Assembly: GCF_029051685.1 (NCBI RefSeq)
Contig: NZ_JAACFT010000028.1
Location: 1-64,000, forward strand
From: Bradyrhizobium sp. CSA207
Lineage (GTDB): Bacteria; Pseudomonadota; Alphaproteobacteria; Rhizobiales; Xanthobacteraceae
Reading direction: 5' to 3'
DNA length: 64,000 nt
Part shown: piece after piece, positions 43,229-52,248 of the stretch
Layout of the letters: every line of letters starts with the position of its first letter
How positions within the stretch are numbered: position 1 is the first letter of the stretch
The notes under the pieces: model-generated
The model's database searches: none
What the model saw: only the letters and a program-made list of their open reading frames with translations
Told to the model about the DNA's origin: nothing
Made by a program: the position numbers and the translations under genes

Positions 43229-44679
43229 GATCGCTTCTCCTCGTGGTTCCGCGTTGACCCTTTCATAAGATAGCCGGTCACGGAGCGTTTCTTGTCGAGC
43301 CATTTCCGAGCGGCCGCACGCACCTGGTGGGCGGTGACAGCGCGGATGCCGTCCTGCCAGCCTCGGATTTCGTCGATGCTGAGTCCAGTCGCGAGCCGAG
43401 CACCGTAGCAGGTCGCAAGCACTTCTTGGCTGTCCCGGGCATAGATTGCTCGCGCGATCAGCTGCGTCTTGACCCGCTCGAGATCCTCGGCGCGCGCGCA
43501 ACTGTGCGCAATATCGACTATCACCTTGTCGATGGCGCACTCGATCTCCCCGAACCCGACGCCGGGTTTCGGGATCGCAGAAATCGTGAATTGCGAAGGG
43601 TCGAGCGAGATATAGTTGTAGAACGTCTCCGCCGTGATCGCGATCTGCTTGTCGATTACCAGCGCGCGATAAAGATGTGAGTTGGCGCCGCCACCCATCA
43701 ATCCCGCGAGCACATCAAGCACTGGACTCTCGCCGGCGGCCGCGGGGTGAGCCGACGGCACGAGATAATAACGGCGCAAGGCTGGCCGCTCGACGCGGGG
43801 ATCGGTCAGCGTCACGGTGCGCGGCGCGGCCGGCGTCGGCTCCTGCGGTCGCAGGCGTTCCGCGGGAATTGATGGTTGTGGGGGGATGTGGCCATAATTC
43901 TTCTCCACCATCGGGCGGATATCATTTGCGTCGACGTCGCCGGCGATGATCAGGATGGCGTTGTTCGGCGCGTAGAAACGCTTGTAGAAGGCGAGCGCGT
44001 CCTCGCGGTCGAGCTTTTCGATTTCCTGACGCCAGCCGATCACAGGGCGGCCGTAGGGATGGTTGAGGTAAAGCGCCGCCATCATCTGCTGGGCGAGCTG
44101 CGGACCCGGCCTGTTGGCGACGCAATTGAATTCCTCCAGCACGACGTCGCGCTCCGACAGCACGTTCTCCTCTTTGAGGATGAGACCGGTCATGCGGTCG
44201 GCTTCAAATTCCATCATCTTACCGAGCTGCTCGCGCGGCACGTGCTGGAAATAGCTGGTATGGTCGGTCCCGGTGAAGCTGCCCTGGTCGCCGCCGGCGC
44301 GCAGCACGGTCTGGGAGAATTCACCTGCGGGATGTTTGGATGTGCCCTTGAACATCAAGTGTTCGAGGAAATGCGCAAGCCCCGATTTGCCGGGTGGCTC
44401 GTCGGCGGAGCCGACCTTATACCAAATCATCTGAGTCACAACGGGCGTGCGATGATCCGCAATCACCACGACCTGCAGGCCGTTCTGAAGCGTGAAGCTG
44501 GCTGGTCGATCCGACGTGACCGTGTCCCGGGCAAGGACGCTCCCGTCTTCAGGAACGTACCGAAGGTTACCATCCGTGCTATCATACGTTTCGACCGCCA
44601 GTGCGGTGCGCGTCGTCAAATCGAAGGCACCAGCCGCAGTGCCTCCAATCTTGGCGGTTACCGAACTCAAGTTCTTCAT
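43225..44679 (-). CDS. M16 family zinc metallopeptidase, catalytic subunit
   Basis: 484 residues from ATG 44679; the open frame extends to 44991 but that part is unlike the family. SGLAHFLEHLMFKGTSKH is the inverted zinc motif HxxEH, with the distal Glu in ERDVVLEEFNCVANRPG. AFYKRFYAPNNAILIIAGDVD and LMGGGANSHLYRALVIDKQIA are typical M16 segments. Members degrade peptides in the cell envelope. It is the first gene of a two-gene unit. No link to the peptide locus at 23.7-28.6 kb is evident, although M16 pairs do mature some ribosomal peptides in other bacteria. Confidence 0.85.
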   Translation of the reverse strand: MKNLSSVTAKIGGTAAGAFDLTTRTALAVETYDSTDGNLRYVPEDGSVLARDTVTSDRPASFTLQNGLQVVVIADHRTPVVTQMIWYKVGSADEPPGKSGLAHFLEHLMFKGTSKHPAGEFSQTVLRAGGDQGSFTGTDHTSYFQHVPREQLGKMMEFEADRMTGLILKEENVLSERDVVLEEFNCVANRPGPQLAQQMMAALYLNHPYGRPVIGWRQEIEKLDREDALAFYKRFYAPNNAILIIAGDVDANDIRPMVEKNYGHIPPQPSIPAERLRPQEPTPAAPRTVTLTDPRVERPALRRYYLVPSAHPAAAGESPVLDVLAGLMGGGANSHLYRALVIDKQIAITAETFYNYISLDPSQFTISAIPKPGVGFGEIECAIDKVIVDIAHSCARAEDLERVKTQLIARAIYARDSQEVLATCYGARLATGLSIDEIRGWQDGIRAVTAHQVRAAARKWLDKKRSVTGYLMKGSTRNHEEKRS

Positions 44680-46130
44680 CGCATCGCACTTTCGTTCCAC
44701 AGAGAGCAACGTTCTGTGACAGACAATCCCGACAAAGCGGGGAGCCGCACACCGTTTGGCAAGCAGCGGAGCAAAGGCCGGGCCAACTGCCCGGCGGCCT
44801 GCGCACGGCCACGCTGCGCGCCAACTGGACGCAAAACAAAACGCGGGGCGCACGTTCTGGCCAAAGGTCAACAGTCGGCATGTCGTGAACACGACATTGC
44901 GCACGAAAGCGCACCATAACTTGGCGCCGACTGGCAGAATGGCAACTTGCAGCAAACGACAGACCGAGCGGCGATTACGACGCCGGCTCAACTTTCGCCC
45001 GGCTCGCTGTTACACGCATCAGGATGCGCATCCATCGAAAAGTCTGACGCACGGCGTCGTACCGACGGTCCAACTCGGGCGGGCAGTGAACGATTGCCTG
45101 TTCGTTGGAGCCAATCTCTGCGCAGCGGATGCCAGGGCATTGCAATCAACCTGGCTAATGGCTCACGTCTCCCTCTGCGCCGTGAGTGGCTTCGCAATAT
45201 TTCTCATGATCGCGAGGCGGGAGTTGGCGAGCAGCTGCTTGGAGTGCACTCCGCCGAGATAGTGTAGGACGAAGATACCAGAATAACTTAGATTTCTCGG
45301 TAACGTGAATTAGGTTGTAGAGAATGGGCCGACTTCGCCAATGTGGTCGCGGATAACGTTGACAGCGTTCATCGAGTGAACCGCCTCGTCGGCAATCACC
45401 TCCCGCAATCAAGGAACGTGTTGTTCCCAAAGGCGTCGTAAAATGGCTTTTCTGCAGCATAGGCGCGGCAAGTGCACATCAAATGCGATCATAACCATCA
45501 GGGAGGATTCGTCTTTCAGATGTTCACCGATGGGACCAAATCAGGTGATCGAATGTCCAATCTCTCTCGAAGGTCCGTTTCGGATCCGTTAGCGACAGCT
45601 CGATGGTGCGGATGAATCCATCGGGCGTGGCACTCTTCGTCGGCCGCCCAGGCATTAAAGAAATGCCCCGGCGTCATCCGTAGCGATTAGTCCGACTGCG
45701 TCATAATTTTCACCGATTTCGACGTGAGATTGGCCTGATGCAACTTTCGGCGCGCCAGTAATCTCGATGTGCCGGACGGACGCGCACACGGGCAAAGCGC
45801 GAGGACAACCGTTCTGCCGTACGTACCCTCACGCCATGTGATCTTGTGCCAAGCATGTGATGGCAGGCCGATCGCAAGCTTCTTGGCCGAAATCGATCGG
45901 TGCGTAACCCTCCGGTGAGGCTTTCAATTACCCATAACTTTTGACCACTCGGTCTGATCCGCTGATCGGCGAGATCTTGAGTCGAAAGAATCGCTTGTGG
46001 TTCCTTGCTGAGCACCTGATTCGCGAGGGGGTGCTCTATGGGGCTGACATTAAAGGATCGATCGGCAAAAGGCTGCGTGCCATCCTTGGAAGGTGAATGT
46101 TGGATTGATCGAGAGATTGGTGAGTGCGAG
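44680..46130. other. long stretch without a recognisable gene
   Basis: About 1.45 kb with only short or compositionally odd frames on both strands. A minus-strand piece near 45315-45415 reads EVIADEAVHSMNAVNVIRDHIGEVGPFSTT, which looks like the end of a decayed protein, unidentified. Nothing else could be supported. Confidence 0.4.
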
Positions 46131-46545
46131 TTTAGGGACGCGCGGCTCGGCGACAGATGGCGCTGGCAATAGTCTGACTCTTGCCCGGGCCGGGCGGGTC
46201 GAACAGTACATAGTCCGCGCCGCGCTGGGCGGCGAAGACGGCAGCGATCTGCGAGGAATCGGCCGAGAGCGGCGCGAACAGTTCGATCGGATCGATGATC
46301 TCGTCGCTGGTTCGCGCATCGATGAAGCTCGCCCCGGACCCATCGTAGCTGTGGGTCGGGGTATCGATCAGGTGACGCACGACGGCATTGCGCTTGAGCA
46401 AATCTGCGCGGTCGACGAGATCCTTCCATATCAGGTACTTGGTGAAGGATAGCGTCGCGAACGTGACCAGCTCGGTGACTTCCCAGCCCTTGATGCTCTT
46501 GATGTGGCGGCGGACACCTTCGAGCTGGGCAGGCGGATCGGCTCA
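46131..46545 (-). pseudogene. fragment of a large superfamily I helicase-like protein
   Basis: Minus-strand sequence, partly in shifted frame: RRHIKSIKGWEVTELVTFATLSFTKYLIWKDL, LLKRNAVVRHLIDTPTHSYDG, LFAPLSADSSQIAAVFAAQRGADYVLFDPPGPGKSQTIA. The last piece is the Walker A region (GPGKSQ) of the large DUF4011-type helicases of about 1500-1900 residues. Only some 135 residues remain. Confidence 0.55.
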
Positions 46546-46574
46546 TTCTGAAATGAGGGGTTTGAGTTGCGCCG

Positions 46575-46799
46575 GTGCTCTCCGACTTGTCGGCCGGACC
46601 CAATTCGCAGGCTGCTGAAATACGAGCTGAAGAAGTTCGGCGGAAGCTGATCTGGATGATCGGGCTTGCAACGATGCTCATGGGCCTGTTCGCCTTACTG
46701 TTGGGTTGCCGCATCGCCAAAACAGTCGCTTCGATAACGCGCCAGCTCGGCGACGGCCGGTTCGATGTGGTTCTGCCGGGTAGGGGTTCCAAGAAATAG
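46575..46799 (+). pseudogene. methyl-accepting chemotaxis protein fragment
   Basis: AEIRAEEVRRKLIWMIGLATMLMGLFALLLGCRIAKTVASITRQLGDGRFDVVLPGRGSKK reads as the second transmembrane helix and HAMP domain of a chemoreceptor. It stops where the HAMP second helix (…RKDEIGD) should begin. The sensor and signalling parts are gone. Confidence 0.55.
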
Positions 46800-46807
46800 C
46801 CTCCACG

Positions 46808-46873
46808 TTAGACGGTACCGAGTTTGACGTCCTTCGTAGGCGGGAGCTTCTCCTTCAACTGCACGATCAACAT
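46808..46873 (-). pseudogene. ahpD: N-terminal trace of ahpD
   Basis: Seven bases after the ahpC stop an ATG opens MLIVQLKEKLPPTKDVKLGTV and then a stop. AhpD proteins, the usual partner of AhpC, begin with a similar LKxxLPxYAKDxKLNL segment. Only about 21 codons remain. Confidence 0.45.
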
Positions 46874-46879
46874 GTTGCC

Positions 46880-47434
46880 TCAGGCAATTTTAAGCGTGTC
46901 GCCGCCGATCTCGCGGTTGCAAGGGCAGAGCTCATGAGTCTGTATCGCATCCAGAACGCGTAGCGTGTCCTTTGGGCTCCGGCCGACATTGAGGCTTGTC
47001 GCATAGACATGCTGGATCGTGTTCTCAGGATCGACGATGAAGGTGTAGCGATGCGCGATGCCATCACGCGAGCGCACTCCAAGGCCATCGACCAGTGCGC
47101 CCTTGGTGTCGGCAAACTGCCAGATCGATAGACGGTGCAGGTCCTTGTGCTCACGCCGCCAGGCGAGCTTGCAGAACTCGTTATCGGTGGAGCCACCAAG
47201 CACGATTGCATCGCGATCGGCGAAATCCTTGGACAGGCGGGCAAACTCAGCGATTTCGGTTGGGCAGACGAATGTGAAATCCTTCGGGTAAAAGAAGATG
47301 ACTTTCCATTTGCCGGGGAAACTCCTCTCAGTCAGCGTCTCGAAGGCGCTCTGCCCGTTCTCCTCTTGCAGGTGAAAGCCGGGCTTCACGCCTGTGATGT
47401 CGAACGGCGGCAACTTACTTCCAATTCCAGACAT
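46880..47434 (-). CDS. ahpC: peroxiredoxin AhpC
   Basis: 184 residues from ATG 47434, which has GAGGA five bases upstream. FYPKDFTFVCPTE holds the peroxidatic Cys and HELCPCNREIGGDTL the resolving Cys region; STDNEFCKLAWRRE and GVRSRDGIAHRYTFIVDPE are typical of the AhpC/Prx1 family. It reduces hydrogen peroxide and organic peroxides in the cytoplasm. A sigma-54-type promoter lies upstream (47486-47501), and nifH diverges from it, so it probably protects nitrogen-fixing cells. Its usual reductant partner ahpD is only a trace here, so reducing power must come from elsewhere. Confidence 0.9.
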   Translation of the reverse strand: MSGIGSKLPPFDITGVKPGFHLQEENGQSAFETLTERSFPGKWKVIFFYPKDFTFVCPTEIAEFARLSKDFADRDAIVLGGSTDNEFCKLAWRREHKDLHRLSIWQFADTKGALVDGLGVRSRDGIAHRYTFIVDPENTIQHVYATSLNVGRSPKDTLRVLDAIQTHELCPCNREIGGDTLKIA

Positions 47435-47485
47435 ATTGTCCTCACAACATCGCGTCACGCGGAAACTGCGTTCCGCGACTAGCAA

Positions 47486-47501
47486 AGCAAGCGATATGCC
47501 A
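47486..47501 (-). promoter_or_regulatory. sigma-54-type promoter upstream of ahpC
   Basis: On the minus strand TGGCATATCGCTTGCT: GG and GC ten bases apart, one mismatch to TGGCAC-N5-TTGCT, about 50 bp before the ahpC start. No exact NifA site was found further upstream. Confidence 0.5.
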
Positions 47502-47711
47502 CCCGATCTGATGGCAAGTACCCACCATGCCGGTCATGAAACATTCGCCTTTGATGATGGCGGTGTCCTCGAACCCGATCTGCACCGTGTGGTCTCCTCA
47601 ATCGTCCCGGGCTAAGGCCCGGCATTCCGCGTTCCGCGCTCTTTCGGCCGGCGCTCGTAGTGGAATCCACGCGCCGGGGCTTTGTCCGGTTTCTGTCAAA
47701 GCCCTTGCCGC

Positions 47712-47727
47712 TGTCGGGTCCGCCACG
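47712..47727 (+). promoter_or_regulatory. near-consensus NifA site upstream of nifH
   Basis: TGTCGGGTCCGCCACG fits TGT-N10-ACA except for the last base and lies about 80 bp upstream of the nifH -24 element. No exact site was found in the 300 bp searched, so this is the best candidate. Confidence 0.35.
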
Positions 47728-47795
47728 GCATCTGGTTTCGCACGTCGCGCTGTTAGTCGAGTGTGATCAGGCGCTTAACGCAGGTGCGAACGAAA

Positions 47796-47811
47796 TGGCA
47801 CGCCAGTTGCT
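47796..47811 (+). promoter_or_regulatory. sigma-54 promoter of nifH
   Basis: TGGCACGCCAGTTGCT, a full match to the -24/-12 consensus, about 160 bp upstream of the nifH start. Confidence 0.85.
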
Positions 47812-47970
47812 AAATGGATGCAGCAACAACGAGTGAGGGCTGAGGGCACGCCGACGCCGATGGCGAGCGATGGCCTCCTTCCCGAAACCCGTGTGCCTAC
47901 GTTTCTGAGAGAGAAACAGCCTCGCGCGTTCGGCGCGAAAAAAATTGGCAATCGCTTGATGGAGAGCAAC

Positions 47971-48861
47971 ATGTCTTCGCTGAGACAAATCGCGTTTTAT
48001 GGCAAGGGTGGCATCGGCAAATCGACAACGTCGCAAAATACGCTGGCGGCCCTTGCTGAGCTGGGCCAAAGGATTCTGATCGTTGGCTGTGATCCCAAAG
48101 CGGACTCGACTCGCCTCATCCTGCACGCCAAAGCGCAGGACACCATTCTGAGCCTCGCGGCGAACGCCGGCAGCGTCGAGGACCTCGAAATCGAGGACGT
48201 CATCAAACTCGGCTACAAGGACATTCGATGCGTCGAGTCCGGCGGTCCGGAGCCGGGGGTGGGGTGCGCCGGAAGAGGCGTGATCACCTCCATCAACTTT
48301 CTGGAGGAGAATGGCGCCTATGAAGACATCGACTACGTCTCTTACGACGTGCTCGGCGACGTCGTCTGCGGCGGCTTCGCGATGCCTATCCGCGAGAATA
48401 AGGCACAGGAAATCTACATCGTGATGTCCGGCGAGATGATGGCGATGTATGCCGCCAACAACATCTCCAAGGGTATTCTGAAGTATGCGAATTCCGGCGG
48501 CGTGCGCCTCGGCGGCCTGATCTGCAACGAGCGGCAGACCGACAAGGAGCTGGAGCTTGCAGATGCTCTTGCCAAGAAGCTCGGCAGCCGGCTGATCTAC
48601 TTCGTGCCGCGCGACAATGTCGTGCAGCATGCGGAGCTGCGCCGCATGACGGTGCTGGAATACGCGCCAGAGTCCAAGCAGGCGGATCACTATCGCAATC
48701 TCGCGACCAAGATCCACAATAATGCTGGCCAAGGCGCTATCCCGACGCCAATCAGCATGGACGAGCTCGAGGATATGCTCATGGAGCACGGCATCATCAA
48801 GCCTGTCGACGAGAGCCTGGTCGGCAAGACCGCCGCCGAGCTCGCCGCTGTTTCGGCATAG
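47971..48861 (+). CDS. nifH: nitrogenase iron protein NifH
   Basis: 296 residues. The homodimeric Fe protein hydrolyses ATP and passes electrons to the MoFe protein; it also serves in cofactor assembly. FYGKGGIGKSTTSQN is the P-loop, GCDPKADSTRL switch I region, and Cys residues in GCAGRGVIT and VLGDVVCGGFAMP bind the shared 4Fe-4S cluster; the Arg of CAGRG is the ADP-ribosylation site in relatives. The frame is open from 47818, but the ATG at 47971 has GGAGAG upstream and gives the standard length. Sequence is of the Bradyrhizobium symbiotic type. Followed at once by nifQ; nifD and nifK are not in this window, as in other Bradyrhizobium where nifH stands apart. Confidence 0.97.
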   Translation: MSSLRQIAFYGKGGIGKSTTSQNTLAALAELGQRILIVGCDPKADSTRLILHAKAQDTILSLAANAGSVEDLEIEDVIKLGYKDIRCVESGGPEPGVGCAGRGVITSINFLEENGAYEDIDYVSYDVLGDVVCGGFAMPIRENKAQEIYIVMSGEMMAMYAANNISKGILKYANSGGVRLGGLICNERQTDKELELADALAKKLGSRLIYFVPRDNVVQHAELRRMTVLEYAPESKQADHYRNLATKIHNNAGQGAIPTPISMDELEDMLMEHGIIKPVDESLVGKTAAELAAVSA

Positions 48862-48927
48862 TTCATGTTGTCGGCCTTCTCGACCGGGGAAGGCCGACAT
48901 CGTCCACTCAGAAGCTGGGCGACCTTC

Positions 48928-49614
48928 ATGATTGGCACACAAGGAAAATTGGCCGATACGATGTCACCTGCTGTATCGGCAGCTCACGTCGCCGAGCAGC
49001 GCGATGCGAGTGAGCTCTACGGCCTTCTGACCGGGCGCCATCCAACAGAAGCCGACATCAGCGACAATGACGATTTCGATCGCCATGTGCTCGCTTGCAT
49101 TCTCGCCGCATCCGCTATGGATGGCGGCCAACTTCCCGAACGGGCTGGCTTGACCAACCAGGAGCTCAATGCTCTCTTGGTGCAATACTTCCCATCCACC
49201 CCGATCAGGAGCTGTACCTGGCGCGAACAGTCCGCGTTACCGGCTCCTGACGAGACAATTATGGTGCGCGACCTCCTGCTTGCGCAACGTTCCACCCATG
49301 GCGAGGTCGGCAGCTGGTTGGCGACGATGATCGCGCGCCGCGCCATGGAACCTAATCACTTATGGGAAGATCTCGGTCTGCGGAAGCGGGACGAATTGTC
49401 CCGTCTCCTGATGCGCCATTTCGGGCCGCTGGCGGCTCGCAACACAAAGAACATGCGCTGGAAGCGCTTTTTCTATCGCATGCTATGCGAAGATGACGGC
49501 CTGGTGATGTGTACCACGCCGGTCTGCACGGAATGCAATGATTTTGATCTTTGCTTCGGTAAGGAGAGCGGGGATGGCCGGACGCCGGCGGGATCATCTG
49601 CGTCGTCTCGATGA
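48928..49614 (+). CDS. nifQ: NifQ, molybdenum donor for FeMo-cofactor
   Basis: 228 residues from ATG 48928; the frame is open from 48865, and an ATG at 48961 is also possible. The C-terminal Cys motif C-x4-C-x2-C-x5-C is seen as CTTPVCTECNDFDLCFG, which carries the Mo-Fe-S cluster in NifQ. HLWEDLGLRKRDELSRLLMRHFGPLAARNTKNMRWKRFFYRMLCE precedes it as in the family. It acts in delivering molybdenum to the nitrogenase cofactor assembly machinery. It begins 66 bp after nifH and is probably cotranscribed from the nifH promoter. Confidence 0.9.
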   Translation: MIGTQGKLADTMSPAVSAAHVAEQRDASELYGLLTGRHPTEADISDNDDFDRHVLACILAASAMDGGQLPERAGLTNQELNALLVQYFPSTPIRSCTWREQSALPAPDETIMVRDLLLAQRSTHGEVGSWLATMIARRAMEPNHLWEDLGLRKRDELSRLLMRHFGPLAARNTKNMRWKRFFYRMLCEDDGLVMCTTPVCTECNDFDLCFGKESGDGRTPAGSSASSR

Positions 49615-50080
49615 CTCCGTCCAAGCCATCCCAAGTTCGCAAGACTGAATTCATCATGGATGCCCCCTCCTCGGCGCCATTCCCGGTATATCGGAGGAGC
49701 TTTCGGTCAGCTGTCACATGAGGAGACTGAGGGCTTGAAAAGACACCGGGGTAAACGATTGCGCGCAGCCGGCCCGACGCGACTGCGCCTGATGATCGCG
49801 GGTTGATATTTGGCGGAGGCGACCGTCACATTTACCGCTGAGATGTTCTACGTTGACGCGCGATCGAGGCCAACATCCATCTCTCGATCGCGCCCACTGA
49901 ATTTGTTTGCGGACGCCGACCTGTGGTTGAACTGAACCCGACGGCTCGCACCCGCCTTCCCGAAGTGCTGCAGCTTGAGGTGAGGCCCCAACCGTTGCCC
50001 GACTAGGAAGCTTCCAAGCTAGGCCCTGCGTTCAACTCGGTCGCAAGTGCACCGAACCTGGCGCTCCGCCGCTTCCACCC
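49615..50080. other. intergenic region between nifQ and nifV
   Basis: No gene recognised. The right-hand end carries the regulatory region of nifV. Confidence 0.4.
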
Positions 50081-50096
50081 TGTCGGATTTGCGACA
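50081..50096 (+). promoter_or_regulatory. NifA upstream activator sequence of nifV
   Basis: TGTCGGATTTGCGACA, an exact TGT-N10-ACA, about 67 bp (centre) upstream of the -24 element. Confidence 0.75.
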
Positions 50097-50153
50097 CACC
50101 CGAGTCATCTAAAATTCGACGTCATTCAGAGGTTCTTGAGAATTCGAACGGGT

Positions 50154-50169
50154 TGGCACGGCAGTTGCT
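50154..50169 (+). promoter_or_regulatory. sigma-54 promoter of nifV-nifW
   Basis: TGGCACGGCAGTTGCT, full -24/-12 consensus, 35 bp upstream of the nifV ATG at 50204. It shows that the open frame starting at 50153 cannot be the true start. Confidence 0.85.
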
Positions 50170-50203
50170 GAAGAGCTTCCGGAATAAACATACGGAGCCG
50201 CTG

Positions 50204-51474
50204 ATGGCGTTCGCTGCCGCTAGGACCATCCCCGACGTTCATCGGTCGAAATCCATAGTCCTCAATGACACTACGTTGCGCGACGGCGAACAGACGCCTG
50301 GCGTGGCCTTCACGACAACGGAAAAGGTCTCGATCGCGCGTGCGCTGGCGGGGGCCGGGATCACGGAGATCGAGGCCGGCACGCCGGCCATGGGTCAGGA
50401 AGAGATTACCGCGATCCGAGCGATCGCCGAAGCGGGCGTTGCGGCCACGATCATCGGCTGGTGCCGGATGAAACTCGCGGACGTCGATGCGGCGATCGAG
50501 GCTGGTGTTTCGATGGTCAACCTATCGATCCCATCGTCCGACGTGCAGATTGCGGCGAAACTGGGTGGCGGCCGTTTGGCCGCGCTGCAGCGGGTGAAGC
50601 GCGTCGTTGGCTATGCTCGCGACAAGCGACTGGATGTCGCAGTGGGGGGCGAAGACTCTTCGCGCGCCGATGTCAACTTCCTGATCGACCTGATCGCAAC
50701 CGCCAAGGCGGCCGGCGCCCGGCGCTTTCGTGTCGCGCATACGCTGAGCGTGCTCGATCCCGACGCGTCCTTCGCGCTCATGGCGGCACTGCGCGCCGGC
50801 ACCGATCTCGAACTCGAATTCCACGGCCATGACGATCTTGGGCTGGCGACGGCTAATACGCTGGCGGCGATCAAGGCTGGTGCAACCCACGCCTCTGTGA
50901 CGGTCATTGGCCGGTGCGAGCGAGCCGGCAATGCGCCGCTGGAGGAAGTTGCCGTCGCACTCAGTCAGCTCTGCGGCCGTGATACCGGCGTGCTGCTATC
51001 CGAACTGGAGAAAGTCGCGGCCGCCGTTGCAGCCGCAGCGTCCCGCACCATTCCGCTCAACAAGGCGATTGTCGGCGAGCATGTCTTCACCCATGAATCC
51101 GGCATCCACGTCGATGGGCTGTTAAAAGACCGGCGCACCTACCAAGCGCTGGACCCGCGATTGCTTGGCCGCTCCCACCGCATTGTGATCGGCAAGCATT
51201 CAGGGCTTGCCGCGATCACTTCACTTCGCTGTTGTCCGAGTTGCAGCTGTCGGTCACCGCCGAGCAAACGGAGACCATCCTCGCGCGCGTCCGCAAGCAT
51301 GCCATCGAGCACAAAGGCCCGGTTGCCCAGGAAACGGTGGTGGCGATCTGGCGCGACATTCACGAGGGCTCGTCAACGGCGGGTGATCGGTTGGTCAGCC
51401 ATGCGCGTCGCGCGATCAGGTTGAAACATTCGGTCTGGATGGTTTCCGGGCGCGGATCTAGATGGAGGTTGAGA
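50204..51474 (+). pseudogene. nifV: homocitrate synthase NifV, frameshifted
   Basis: NifV condenses acetyl-CoA and 2-oxoglutarate to homocitrate, the organic ligand of FeMo-cofactor. From ATG 50204 (GGAG upstream) the reading is normal: LNDTTLRDGEQTPGVAF, GGEDSSRADVNFLIDL, LEFHGHDDLGLATANT, VFTHESGIHVDGLLKDRRTYQALDP. At 51218-51227 the bases ACTTC occur twice in tandem. Removing one copy restores AAITSLLSELQLSVTAEQTETILARVRKHAIEHKGPVAQETVVAIWRDI in the next frame. As it stands, the protein turns to nonsense after IGKHSGLAAITS and loses about its last 15 percent. The restored frame also lacks its own stop and runs into nifW. Function is doubtful; many rhizobia lack NifV and take homocitrate from the host. 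Confidence 0.85.
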
Positions 51475-51807
51475 ATGACGACGGACGGCATCCTTTCGCA
51501 ATTGAACAAGGCCTCGGCGGCAGAGGAGTTTTTTGCACTCCTCGGCGTCGAGTACGACGCGAAAATCATCAACGTGGCGCGGCTTCATATCCTGCGTCGC
51601 ATGGGGCAATATCTCGCGGGCGAGGAGTTGACCGGTGCATCCGATCCTGACATTGCCTTGCGTTGCAAGGCTACGCTTGAGCGCGCCTATGCCGACTTCG
51701 TCACGTCCTCACCGATCGAACAGCGCGTGTTCAAGGTCCTGAAGGATGCGGCAGCGCCACAACCGAACAAGCATCCAGCATTGGTCCAGCTCGGCTCCTT
51801 GGTGTGA
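51475..51807 (+). CDS. nifW: nitrogenase-stabilising protein NifW
   Basis: 110 residues. MTTDGILSQLNKASAAEEFFALLGVEYDAKIINVARLHILRRMGQYL and the Ala/Leu-rich remainder match NifW, which protects the MoFe protein and aids its assembly in the presence of oxygen. The ATG at 51475 has GGAGG eight bases upstream. The preceding nifV 3' frame runs into it without a stop, in frame, so a NifV'-NifW fusion frame exists (open from 51232), but the strong ribosome-binding site favours independent start. Cotranscribed with nifV from the promoter at 50154. Confidence 0.9.
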   Translation: MTTDGILSQLNKASAAEEFFALLGVEYDAKIINVARLHILRRMGQYLAGEELTGASDPDIALRCKATLERAYADFVTSSPIEQRVFKVLKDAAAPQPNKHPALVQLGSLV

Positions 51808-52080
51808 ATTGAGTTTATATCTCGTGCTCCGGACCGTGAAGGTTCGGAGAACCTGACAGCCACCCAGGGCTTCGAATTCAAACGGAAGTTGCAGTGGCCT
51901 CGCGGATCCGCAGCTTCAACACTCATTCGGCTCTCCTTAAGGGCCAATCACGACCGAGCCCTGGTATGTCCATCCTTTCAAGCTGGTGCCCATGGCGCAC
52001 CTATCTCCTGCAATGGTACGCCGGCAGCGGGAAGCGCACATTTGGCGAGGAAAGCGCACCAGATTCGGATGACTGTCTTC
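51808..52080. other. intergenic region between nifW and the fix promoter
   Basis: No gene recognised in these 270 bases. Confidence 0.4.
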
Positions 52081-52096
52081 TGTCGCATTCCGAACA
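52081..52096 (+). promoter_or_regulatory. NifA upstream activator sequence of the fix operon
   Basis: TGTCGCATTCCGAACA, exact TGT-N10-ACA, centred about 115 bp upstream of the -24 element at 52204. Confidence 0.75.
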
Positions 52097-52202
52097 CGCC
52101 TCGGCACGGTTATCGAATGTTCCGATCGTCATGAGAGGCTGCCAACCCGAGTTCCTTCAGTAAGAGTCTGTATTGGCGCTCAATTTTAATCGCCTGCGCA
52201 AT

Positions 52203-52218
52203 TGGTACGACAATTGCT
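52203..52218 (+). promoter_or_regulatory. sigma-54 promoter of the fix operon
   Basis: TGGTACGACAATTGCT: GG and GC ten bases apart and a TTGCT -12 element, with one mismatch (T for C) in the -24 box. Confidence 0.7.
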
Positions 52219-52248
52219 GACATATGCTCAGCTAATCTGGAGAAGCGC

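Noticed and set aside
43876..44919. 347-codon plus ORF over the M16 peptidase
   Set aside because: Antisense of HxxEH-containing sequence; shadow frame of a GC-rich gene.
47818..47970. Longer NifH start at 47818
   Set aside because: The extra 51 residues are not NifH-like; the ATG at 47971 has a good ribosome-binding site.
47767..48942. 391-codon minus ORF over nifH
   Set aside because: Antisense of nifH, which is certain.
50153..50203. NifV start at 50153
   Set aside because: That position lies inside the -24/-12 promoter; the ATG at 50204 is preceded by GGAG.
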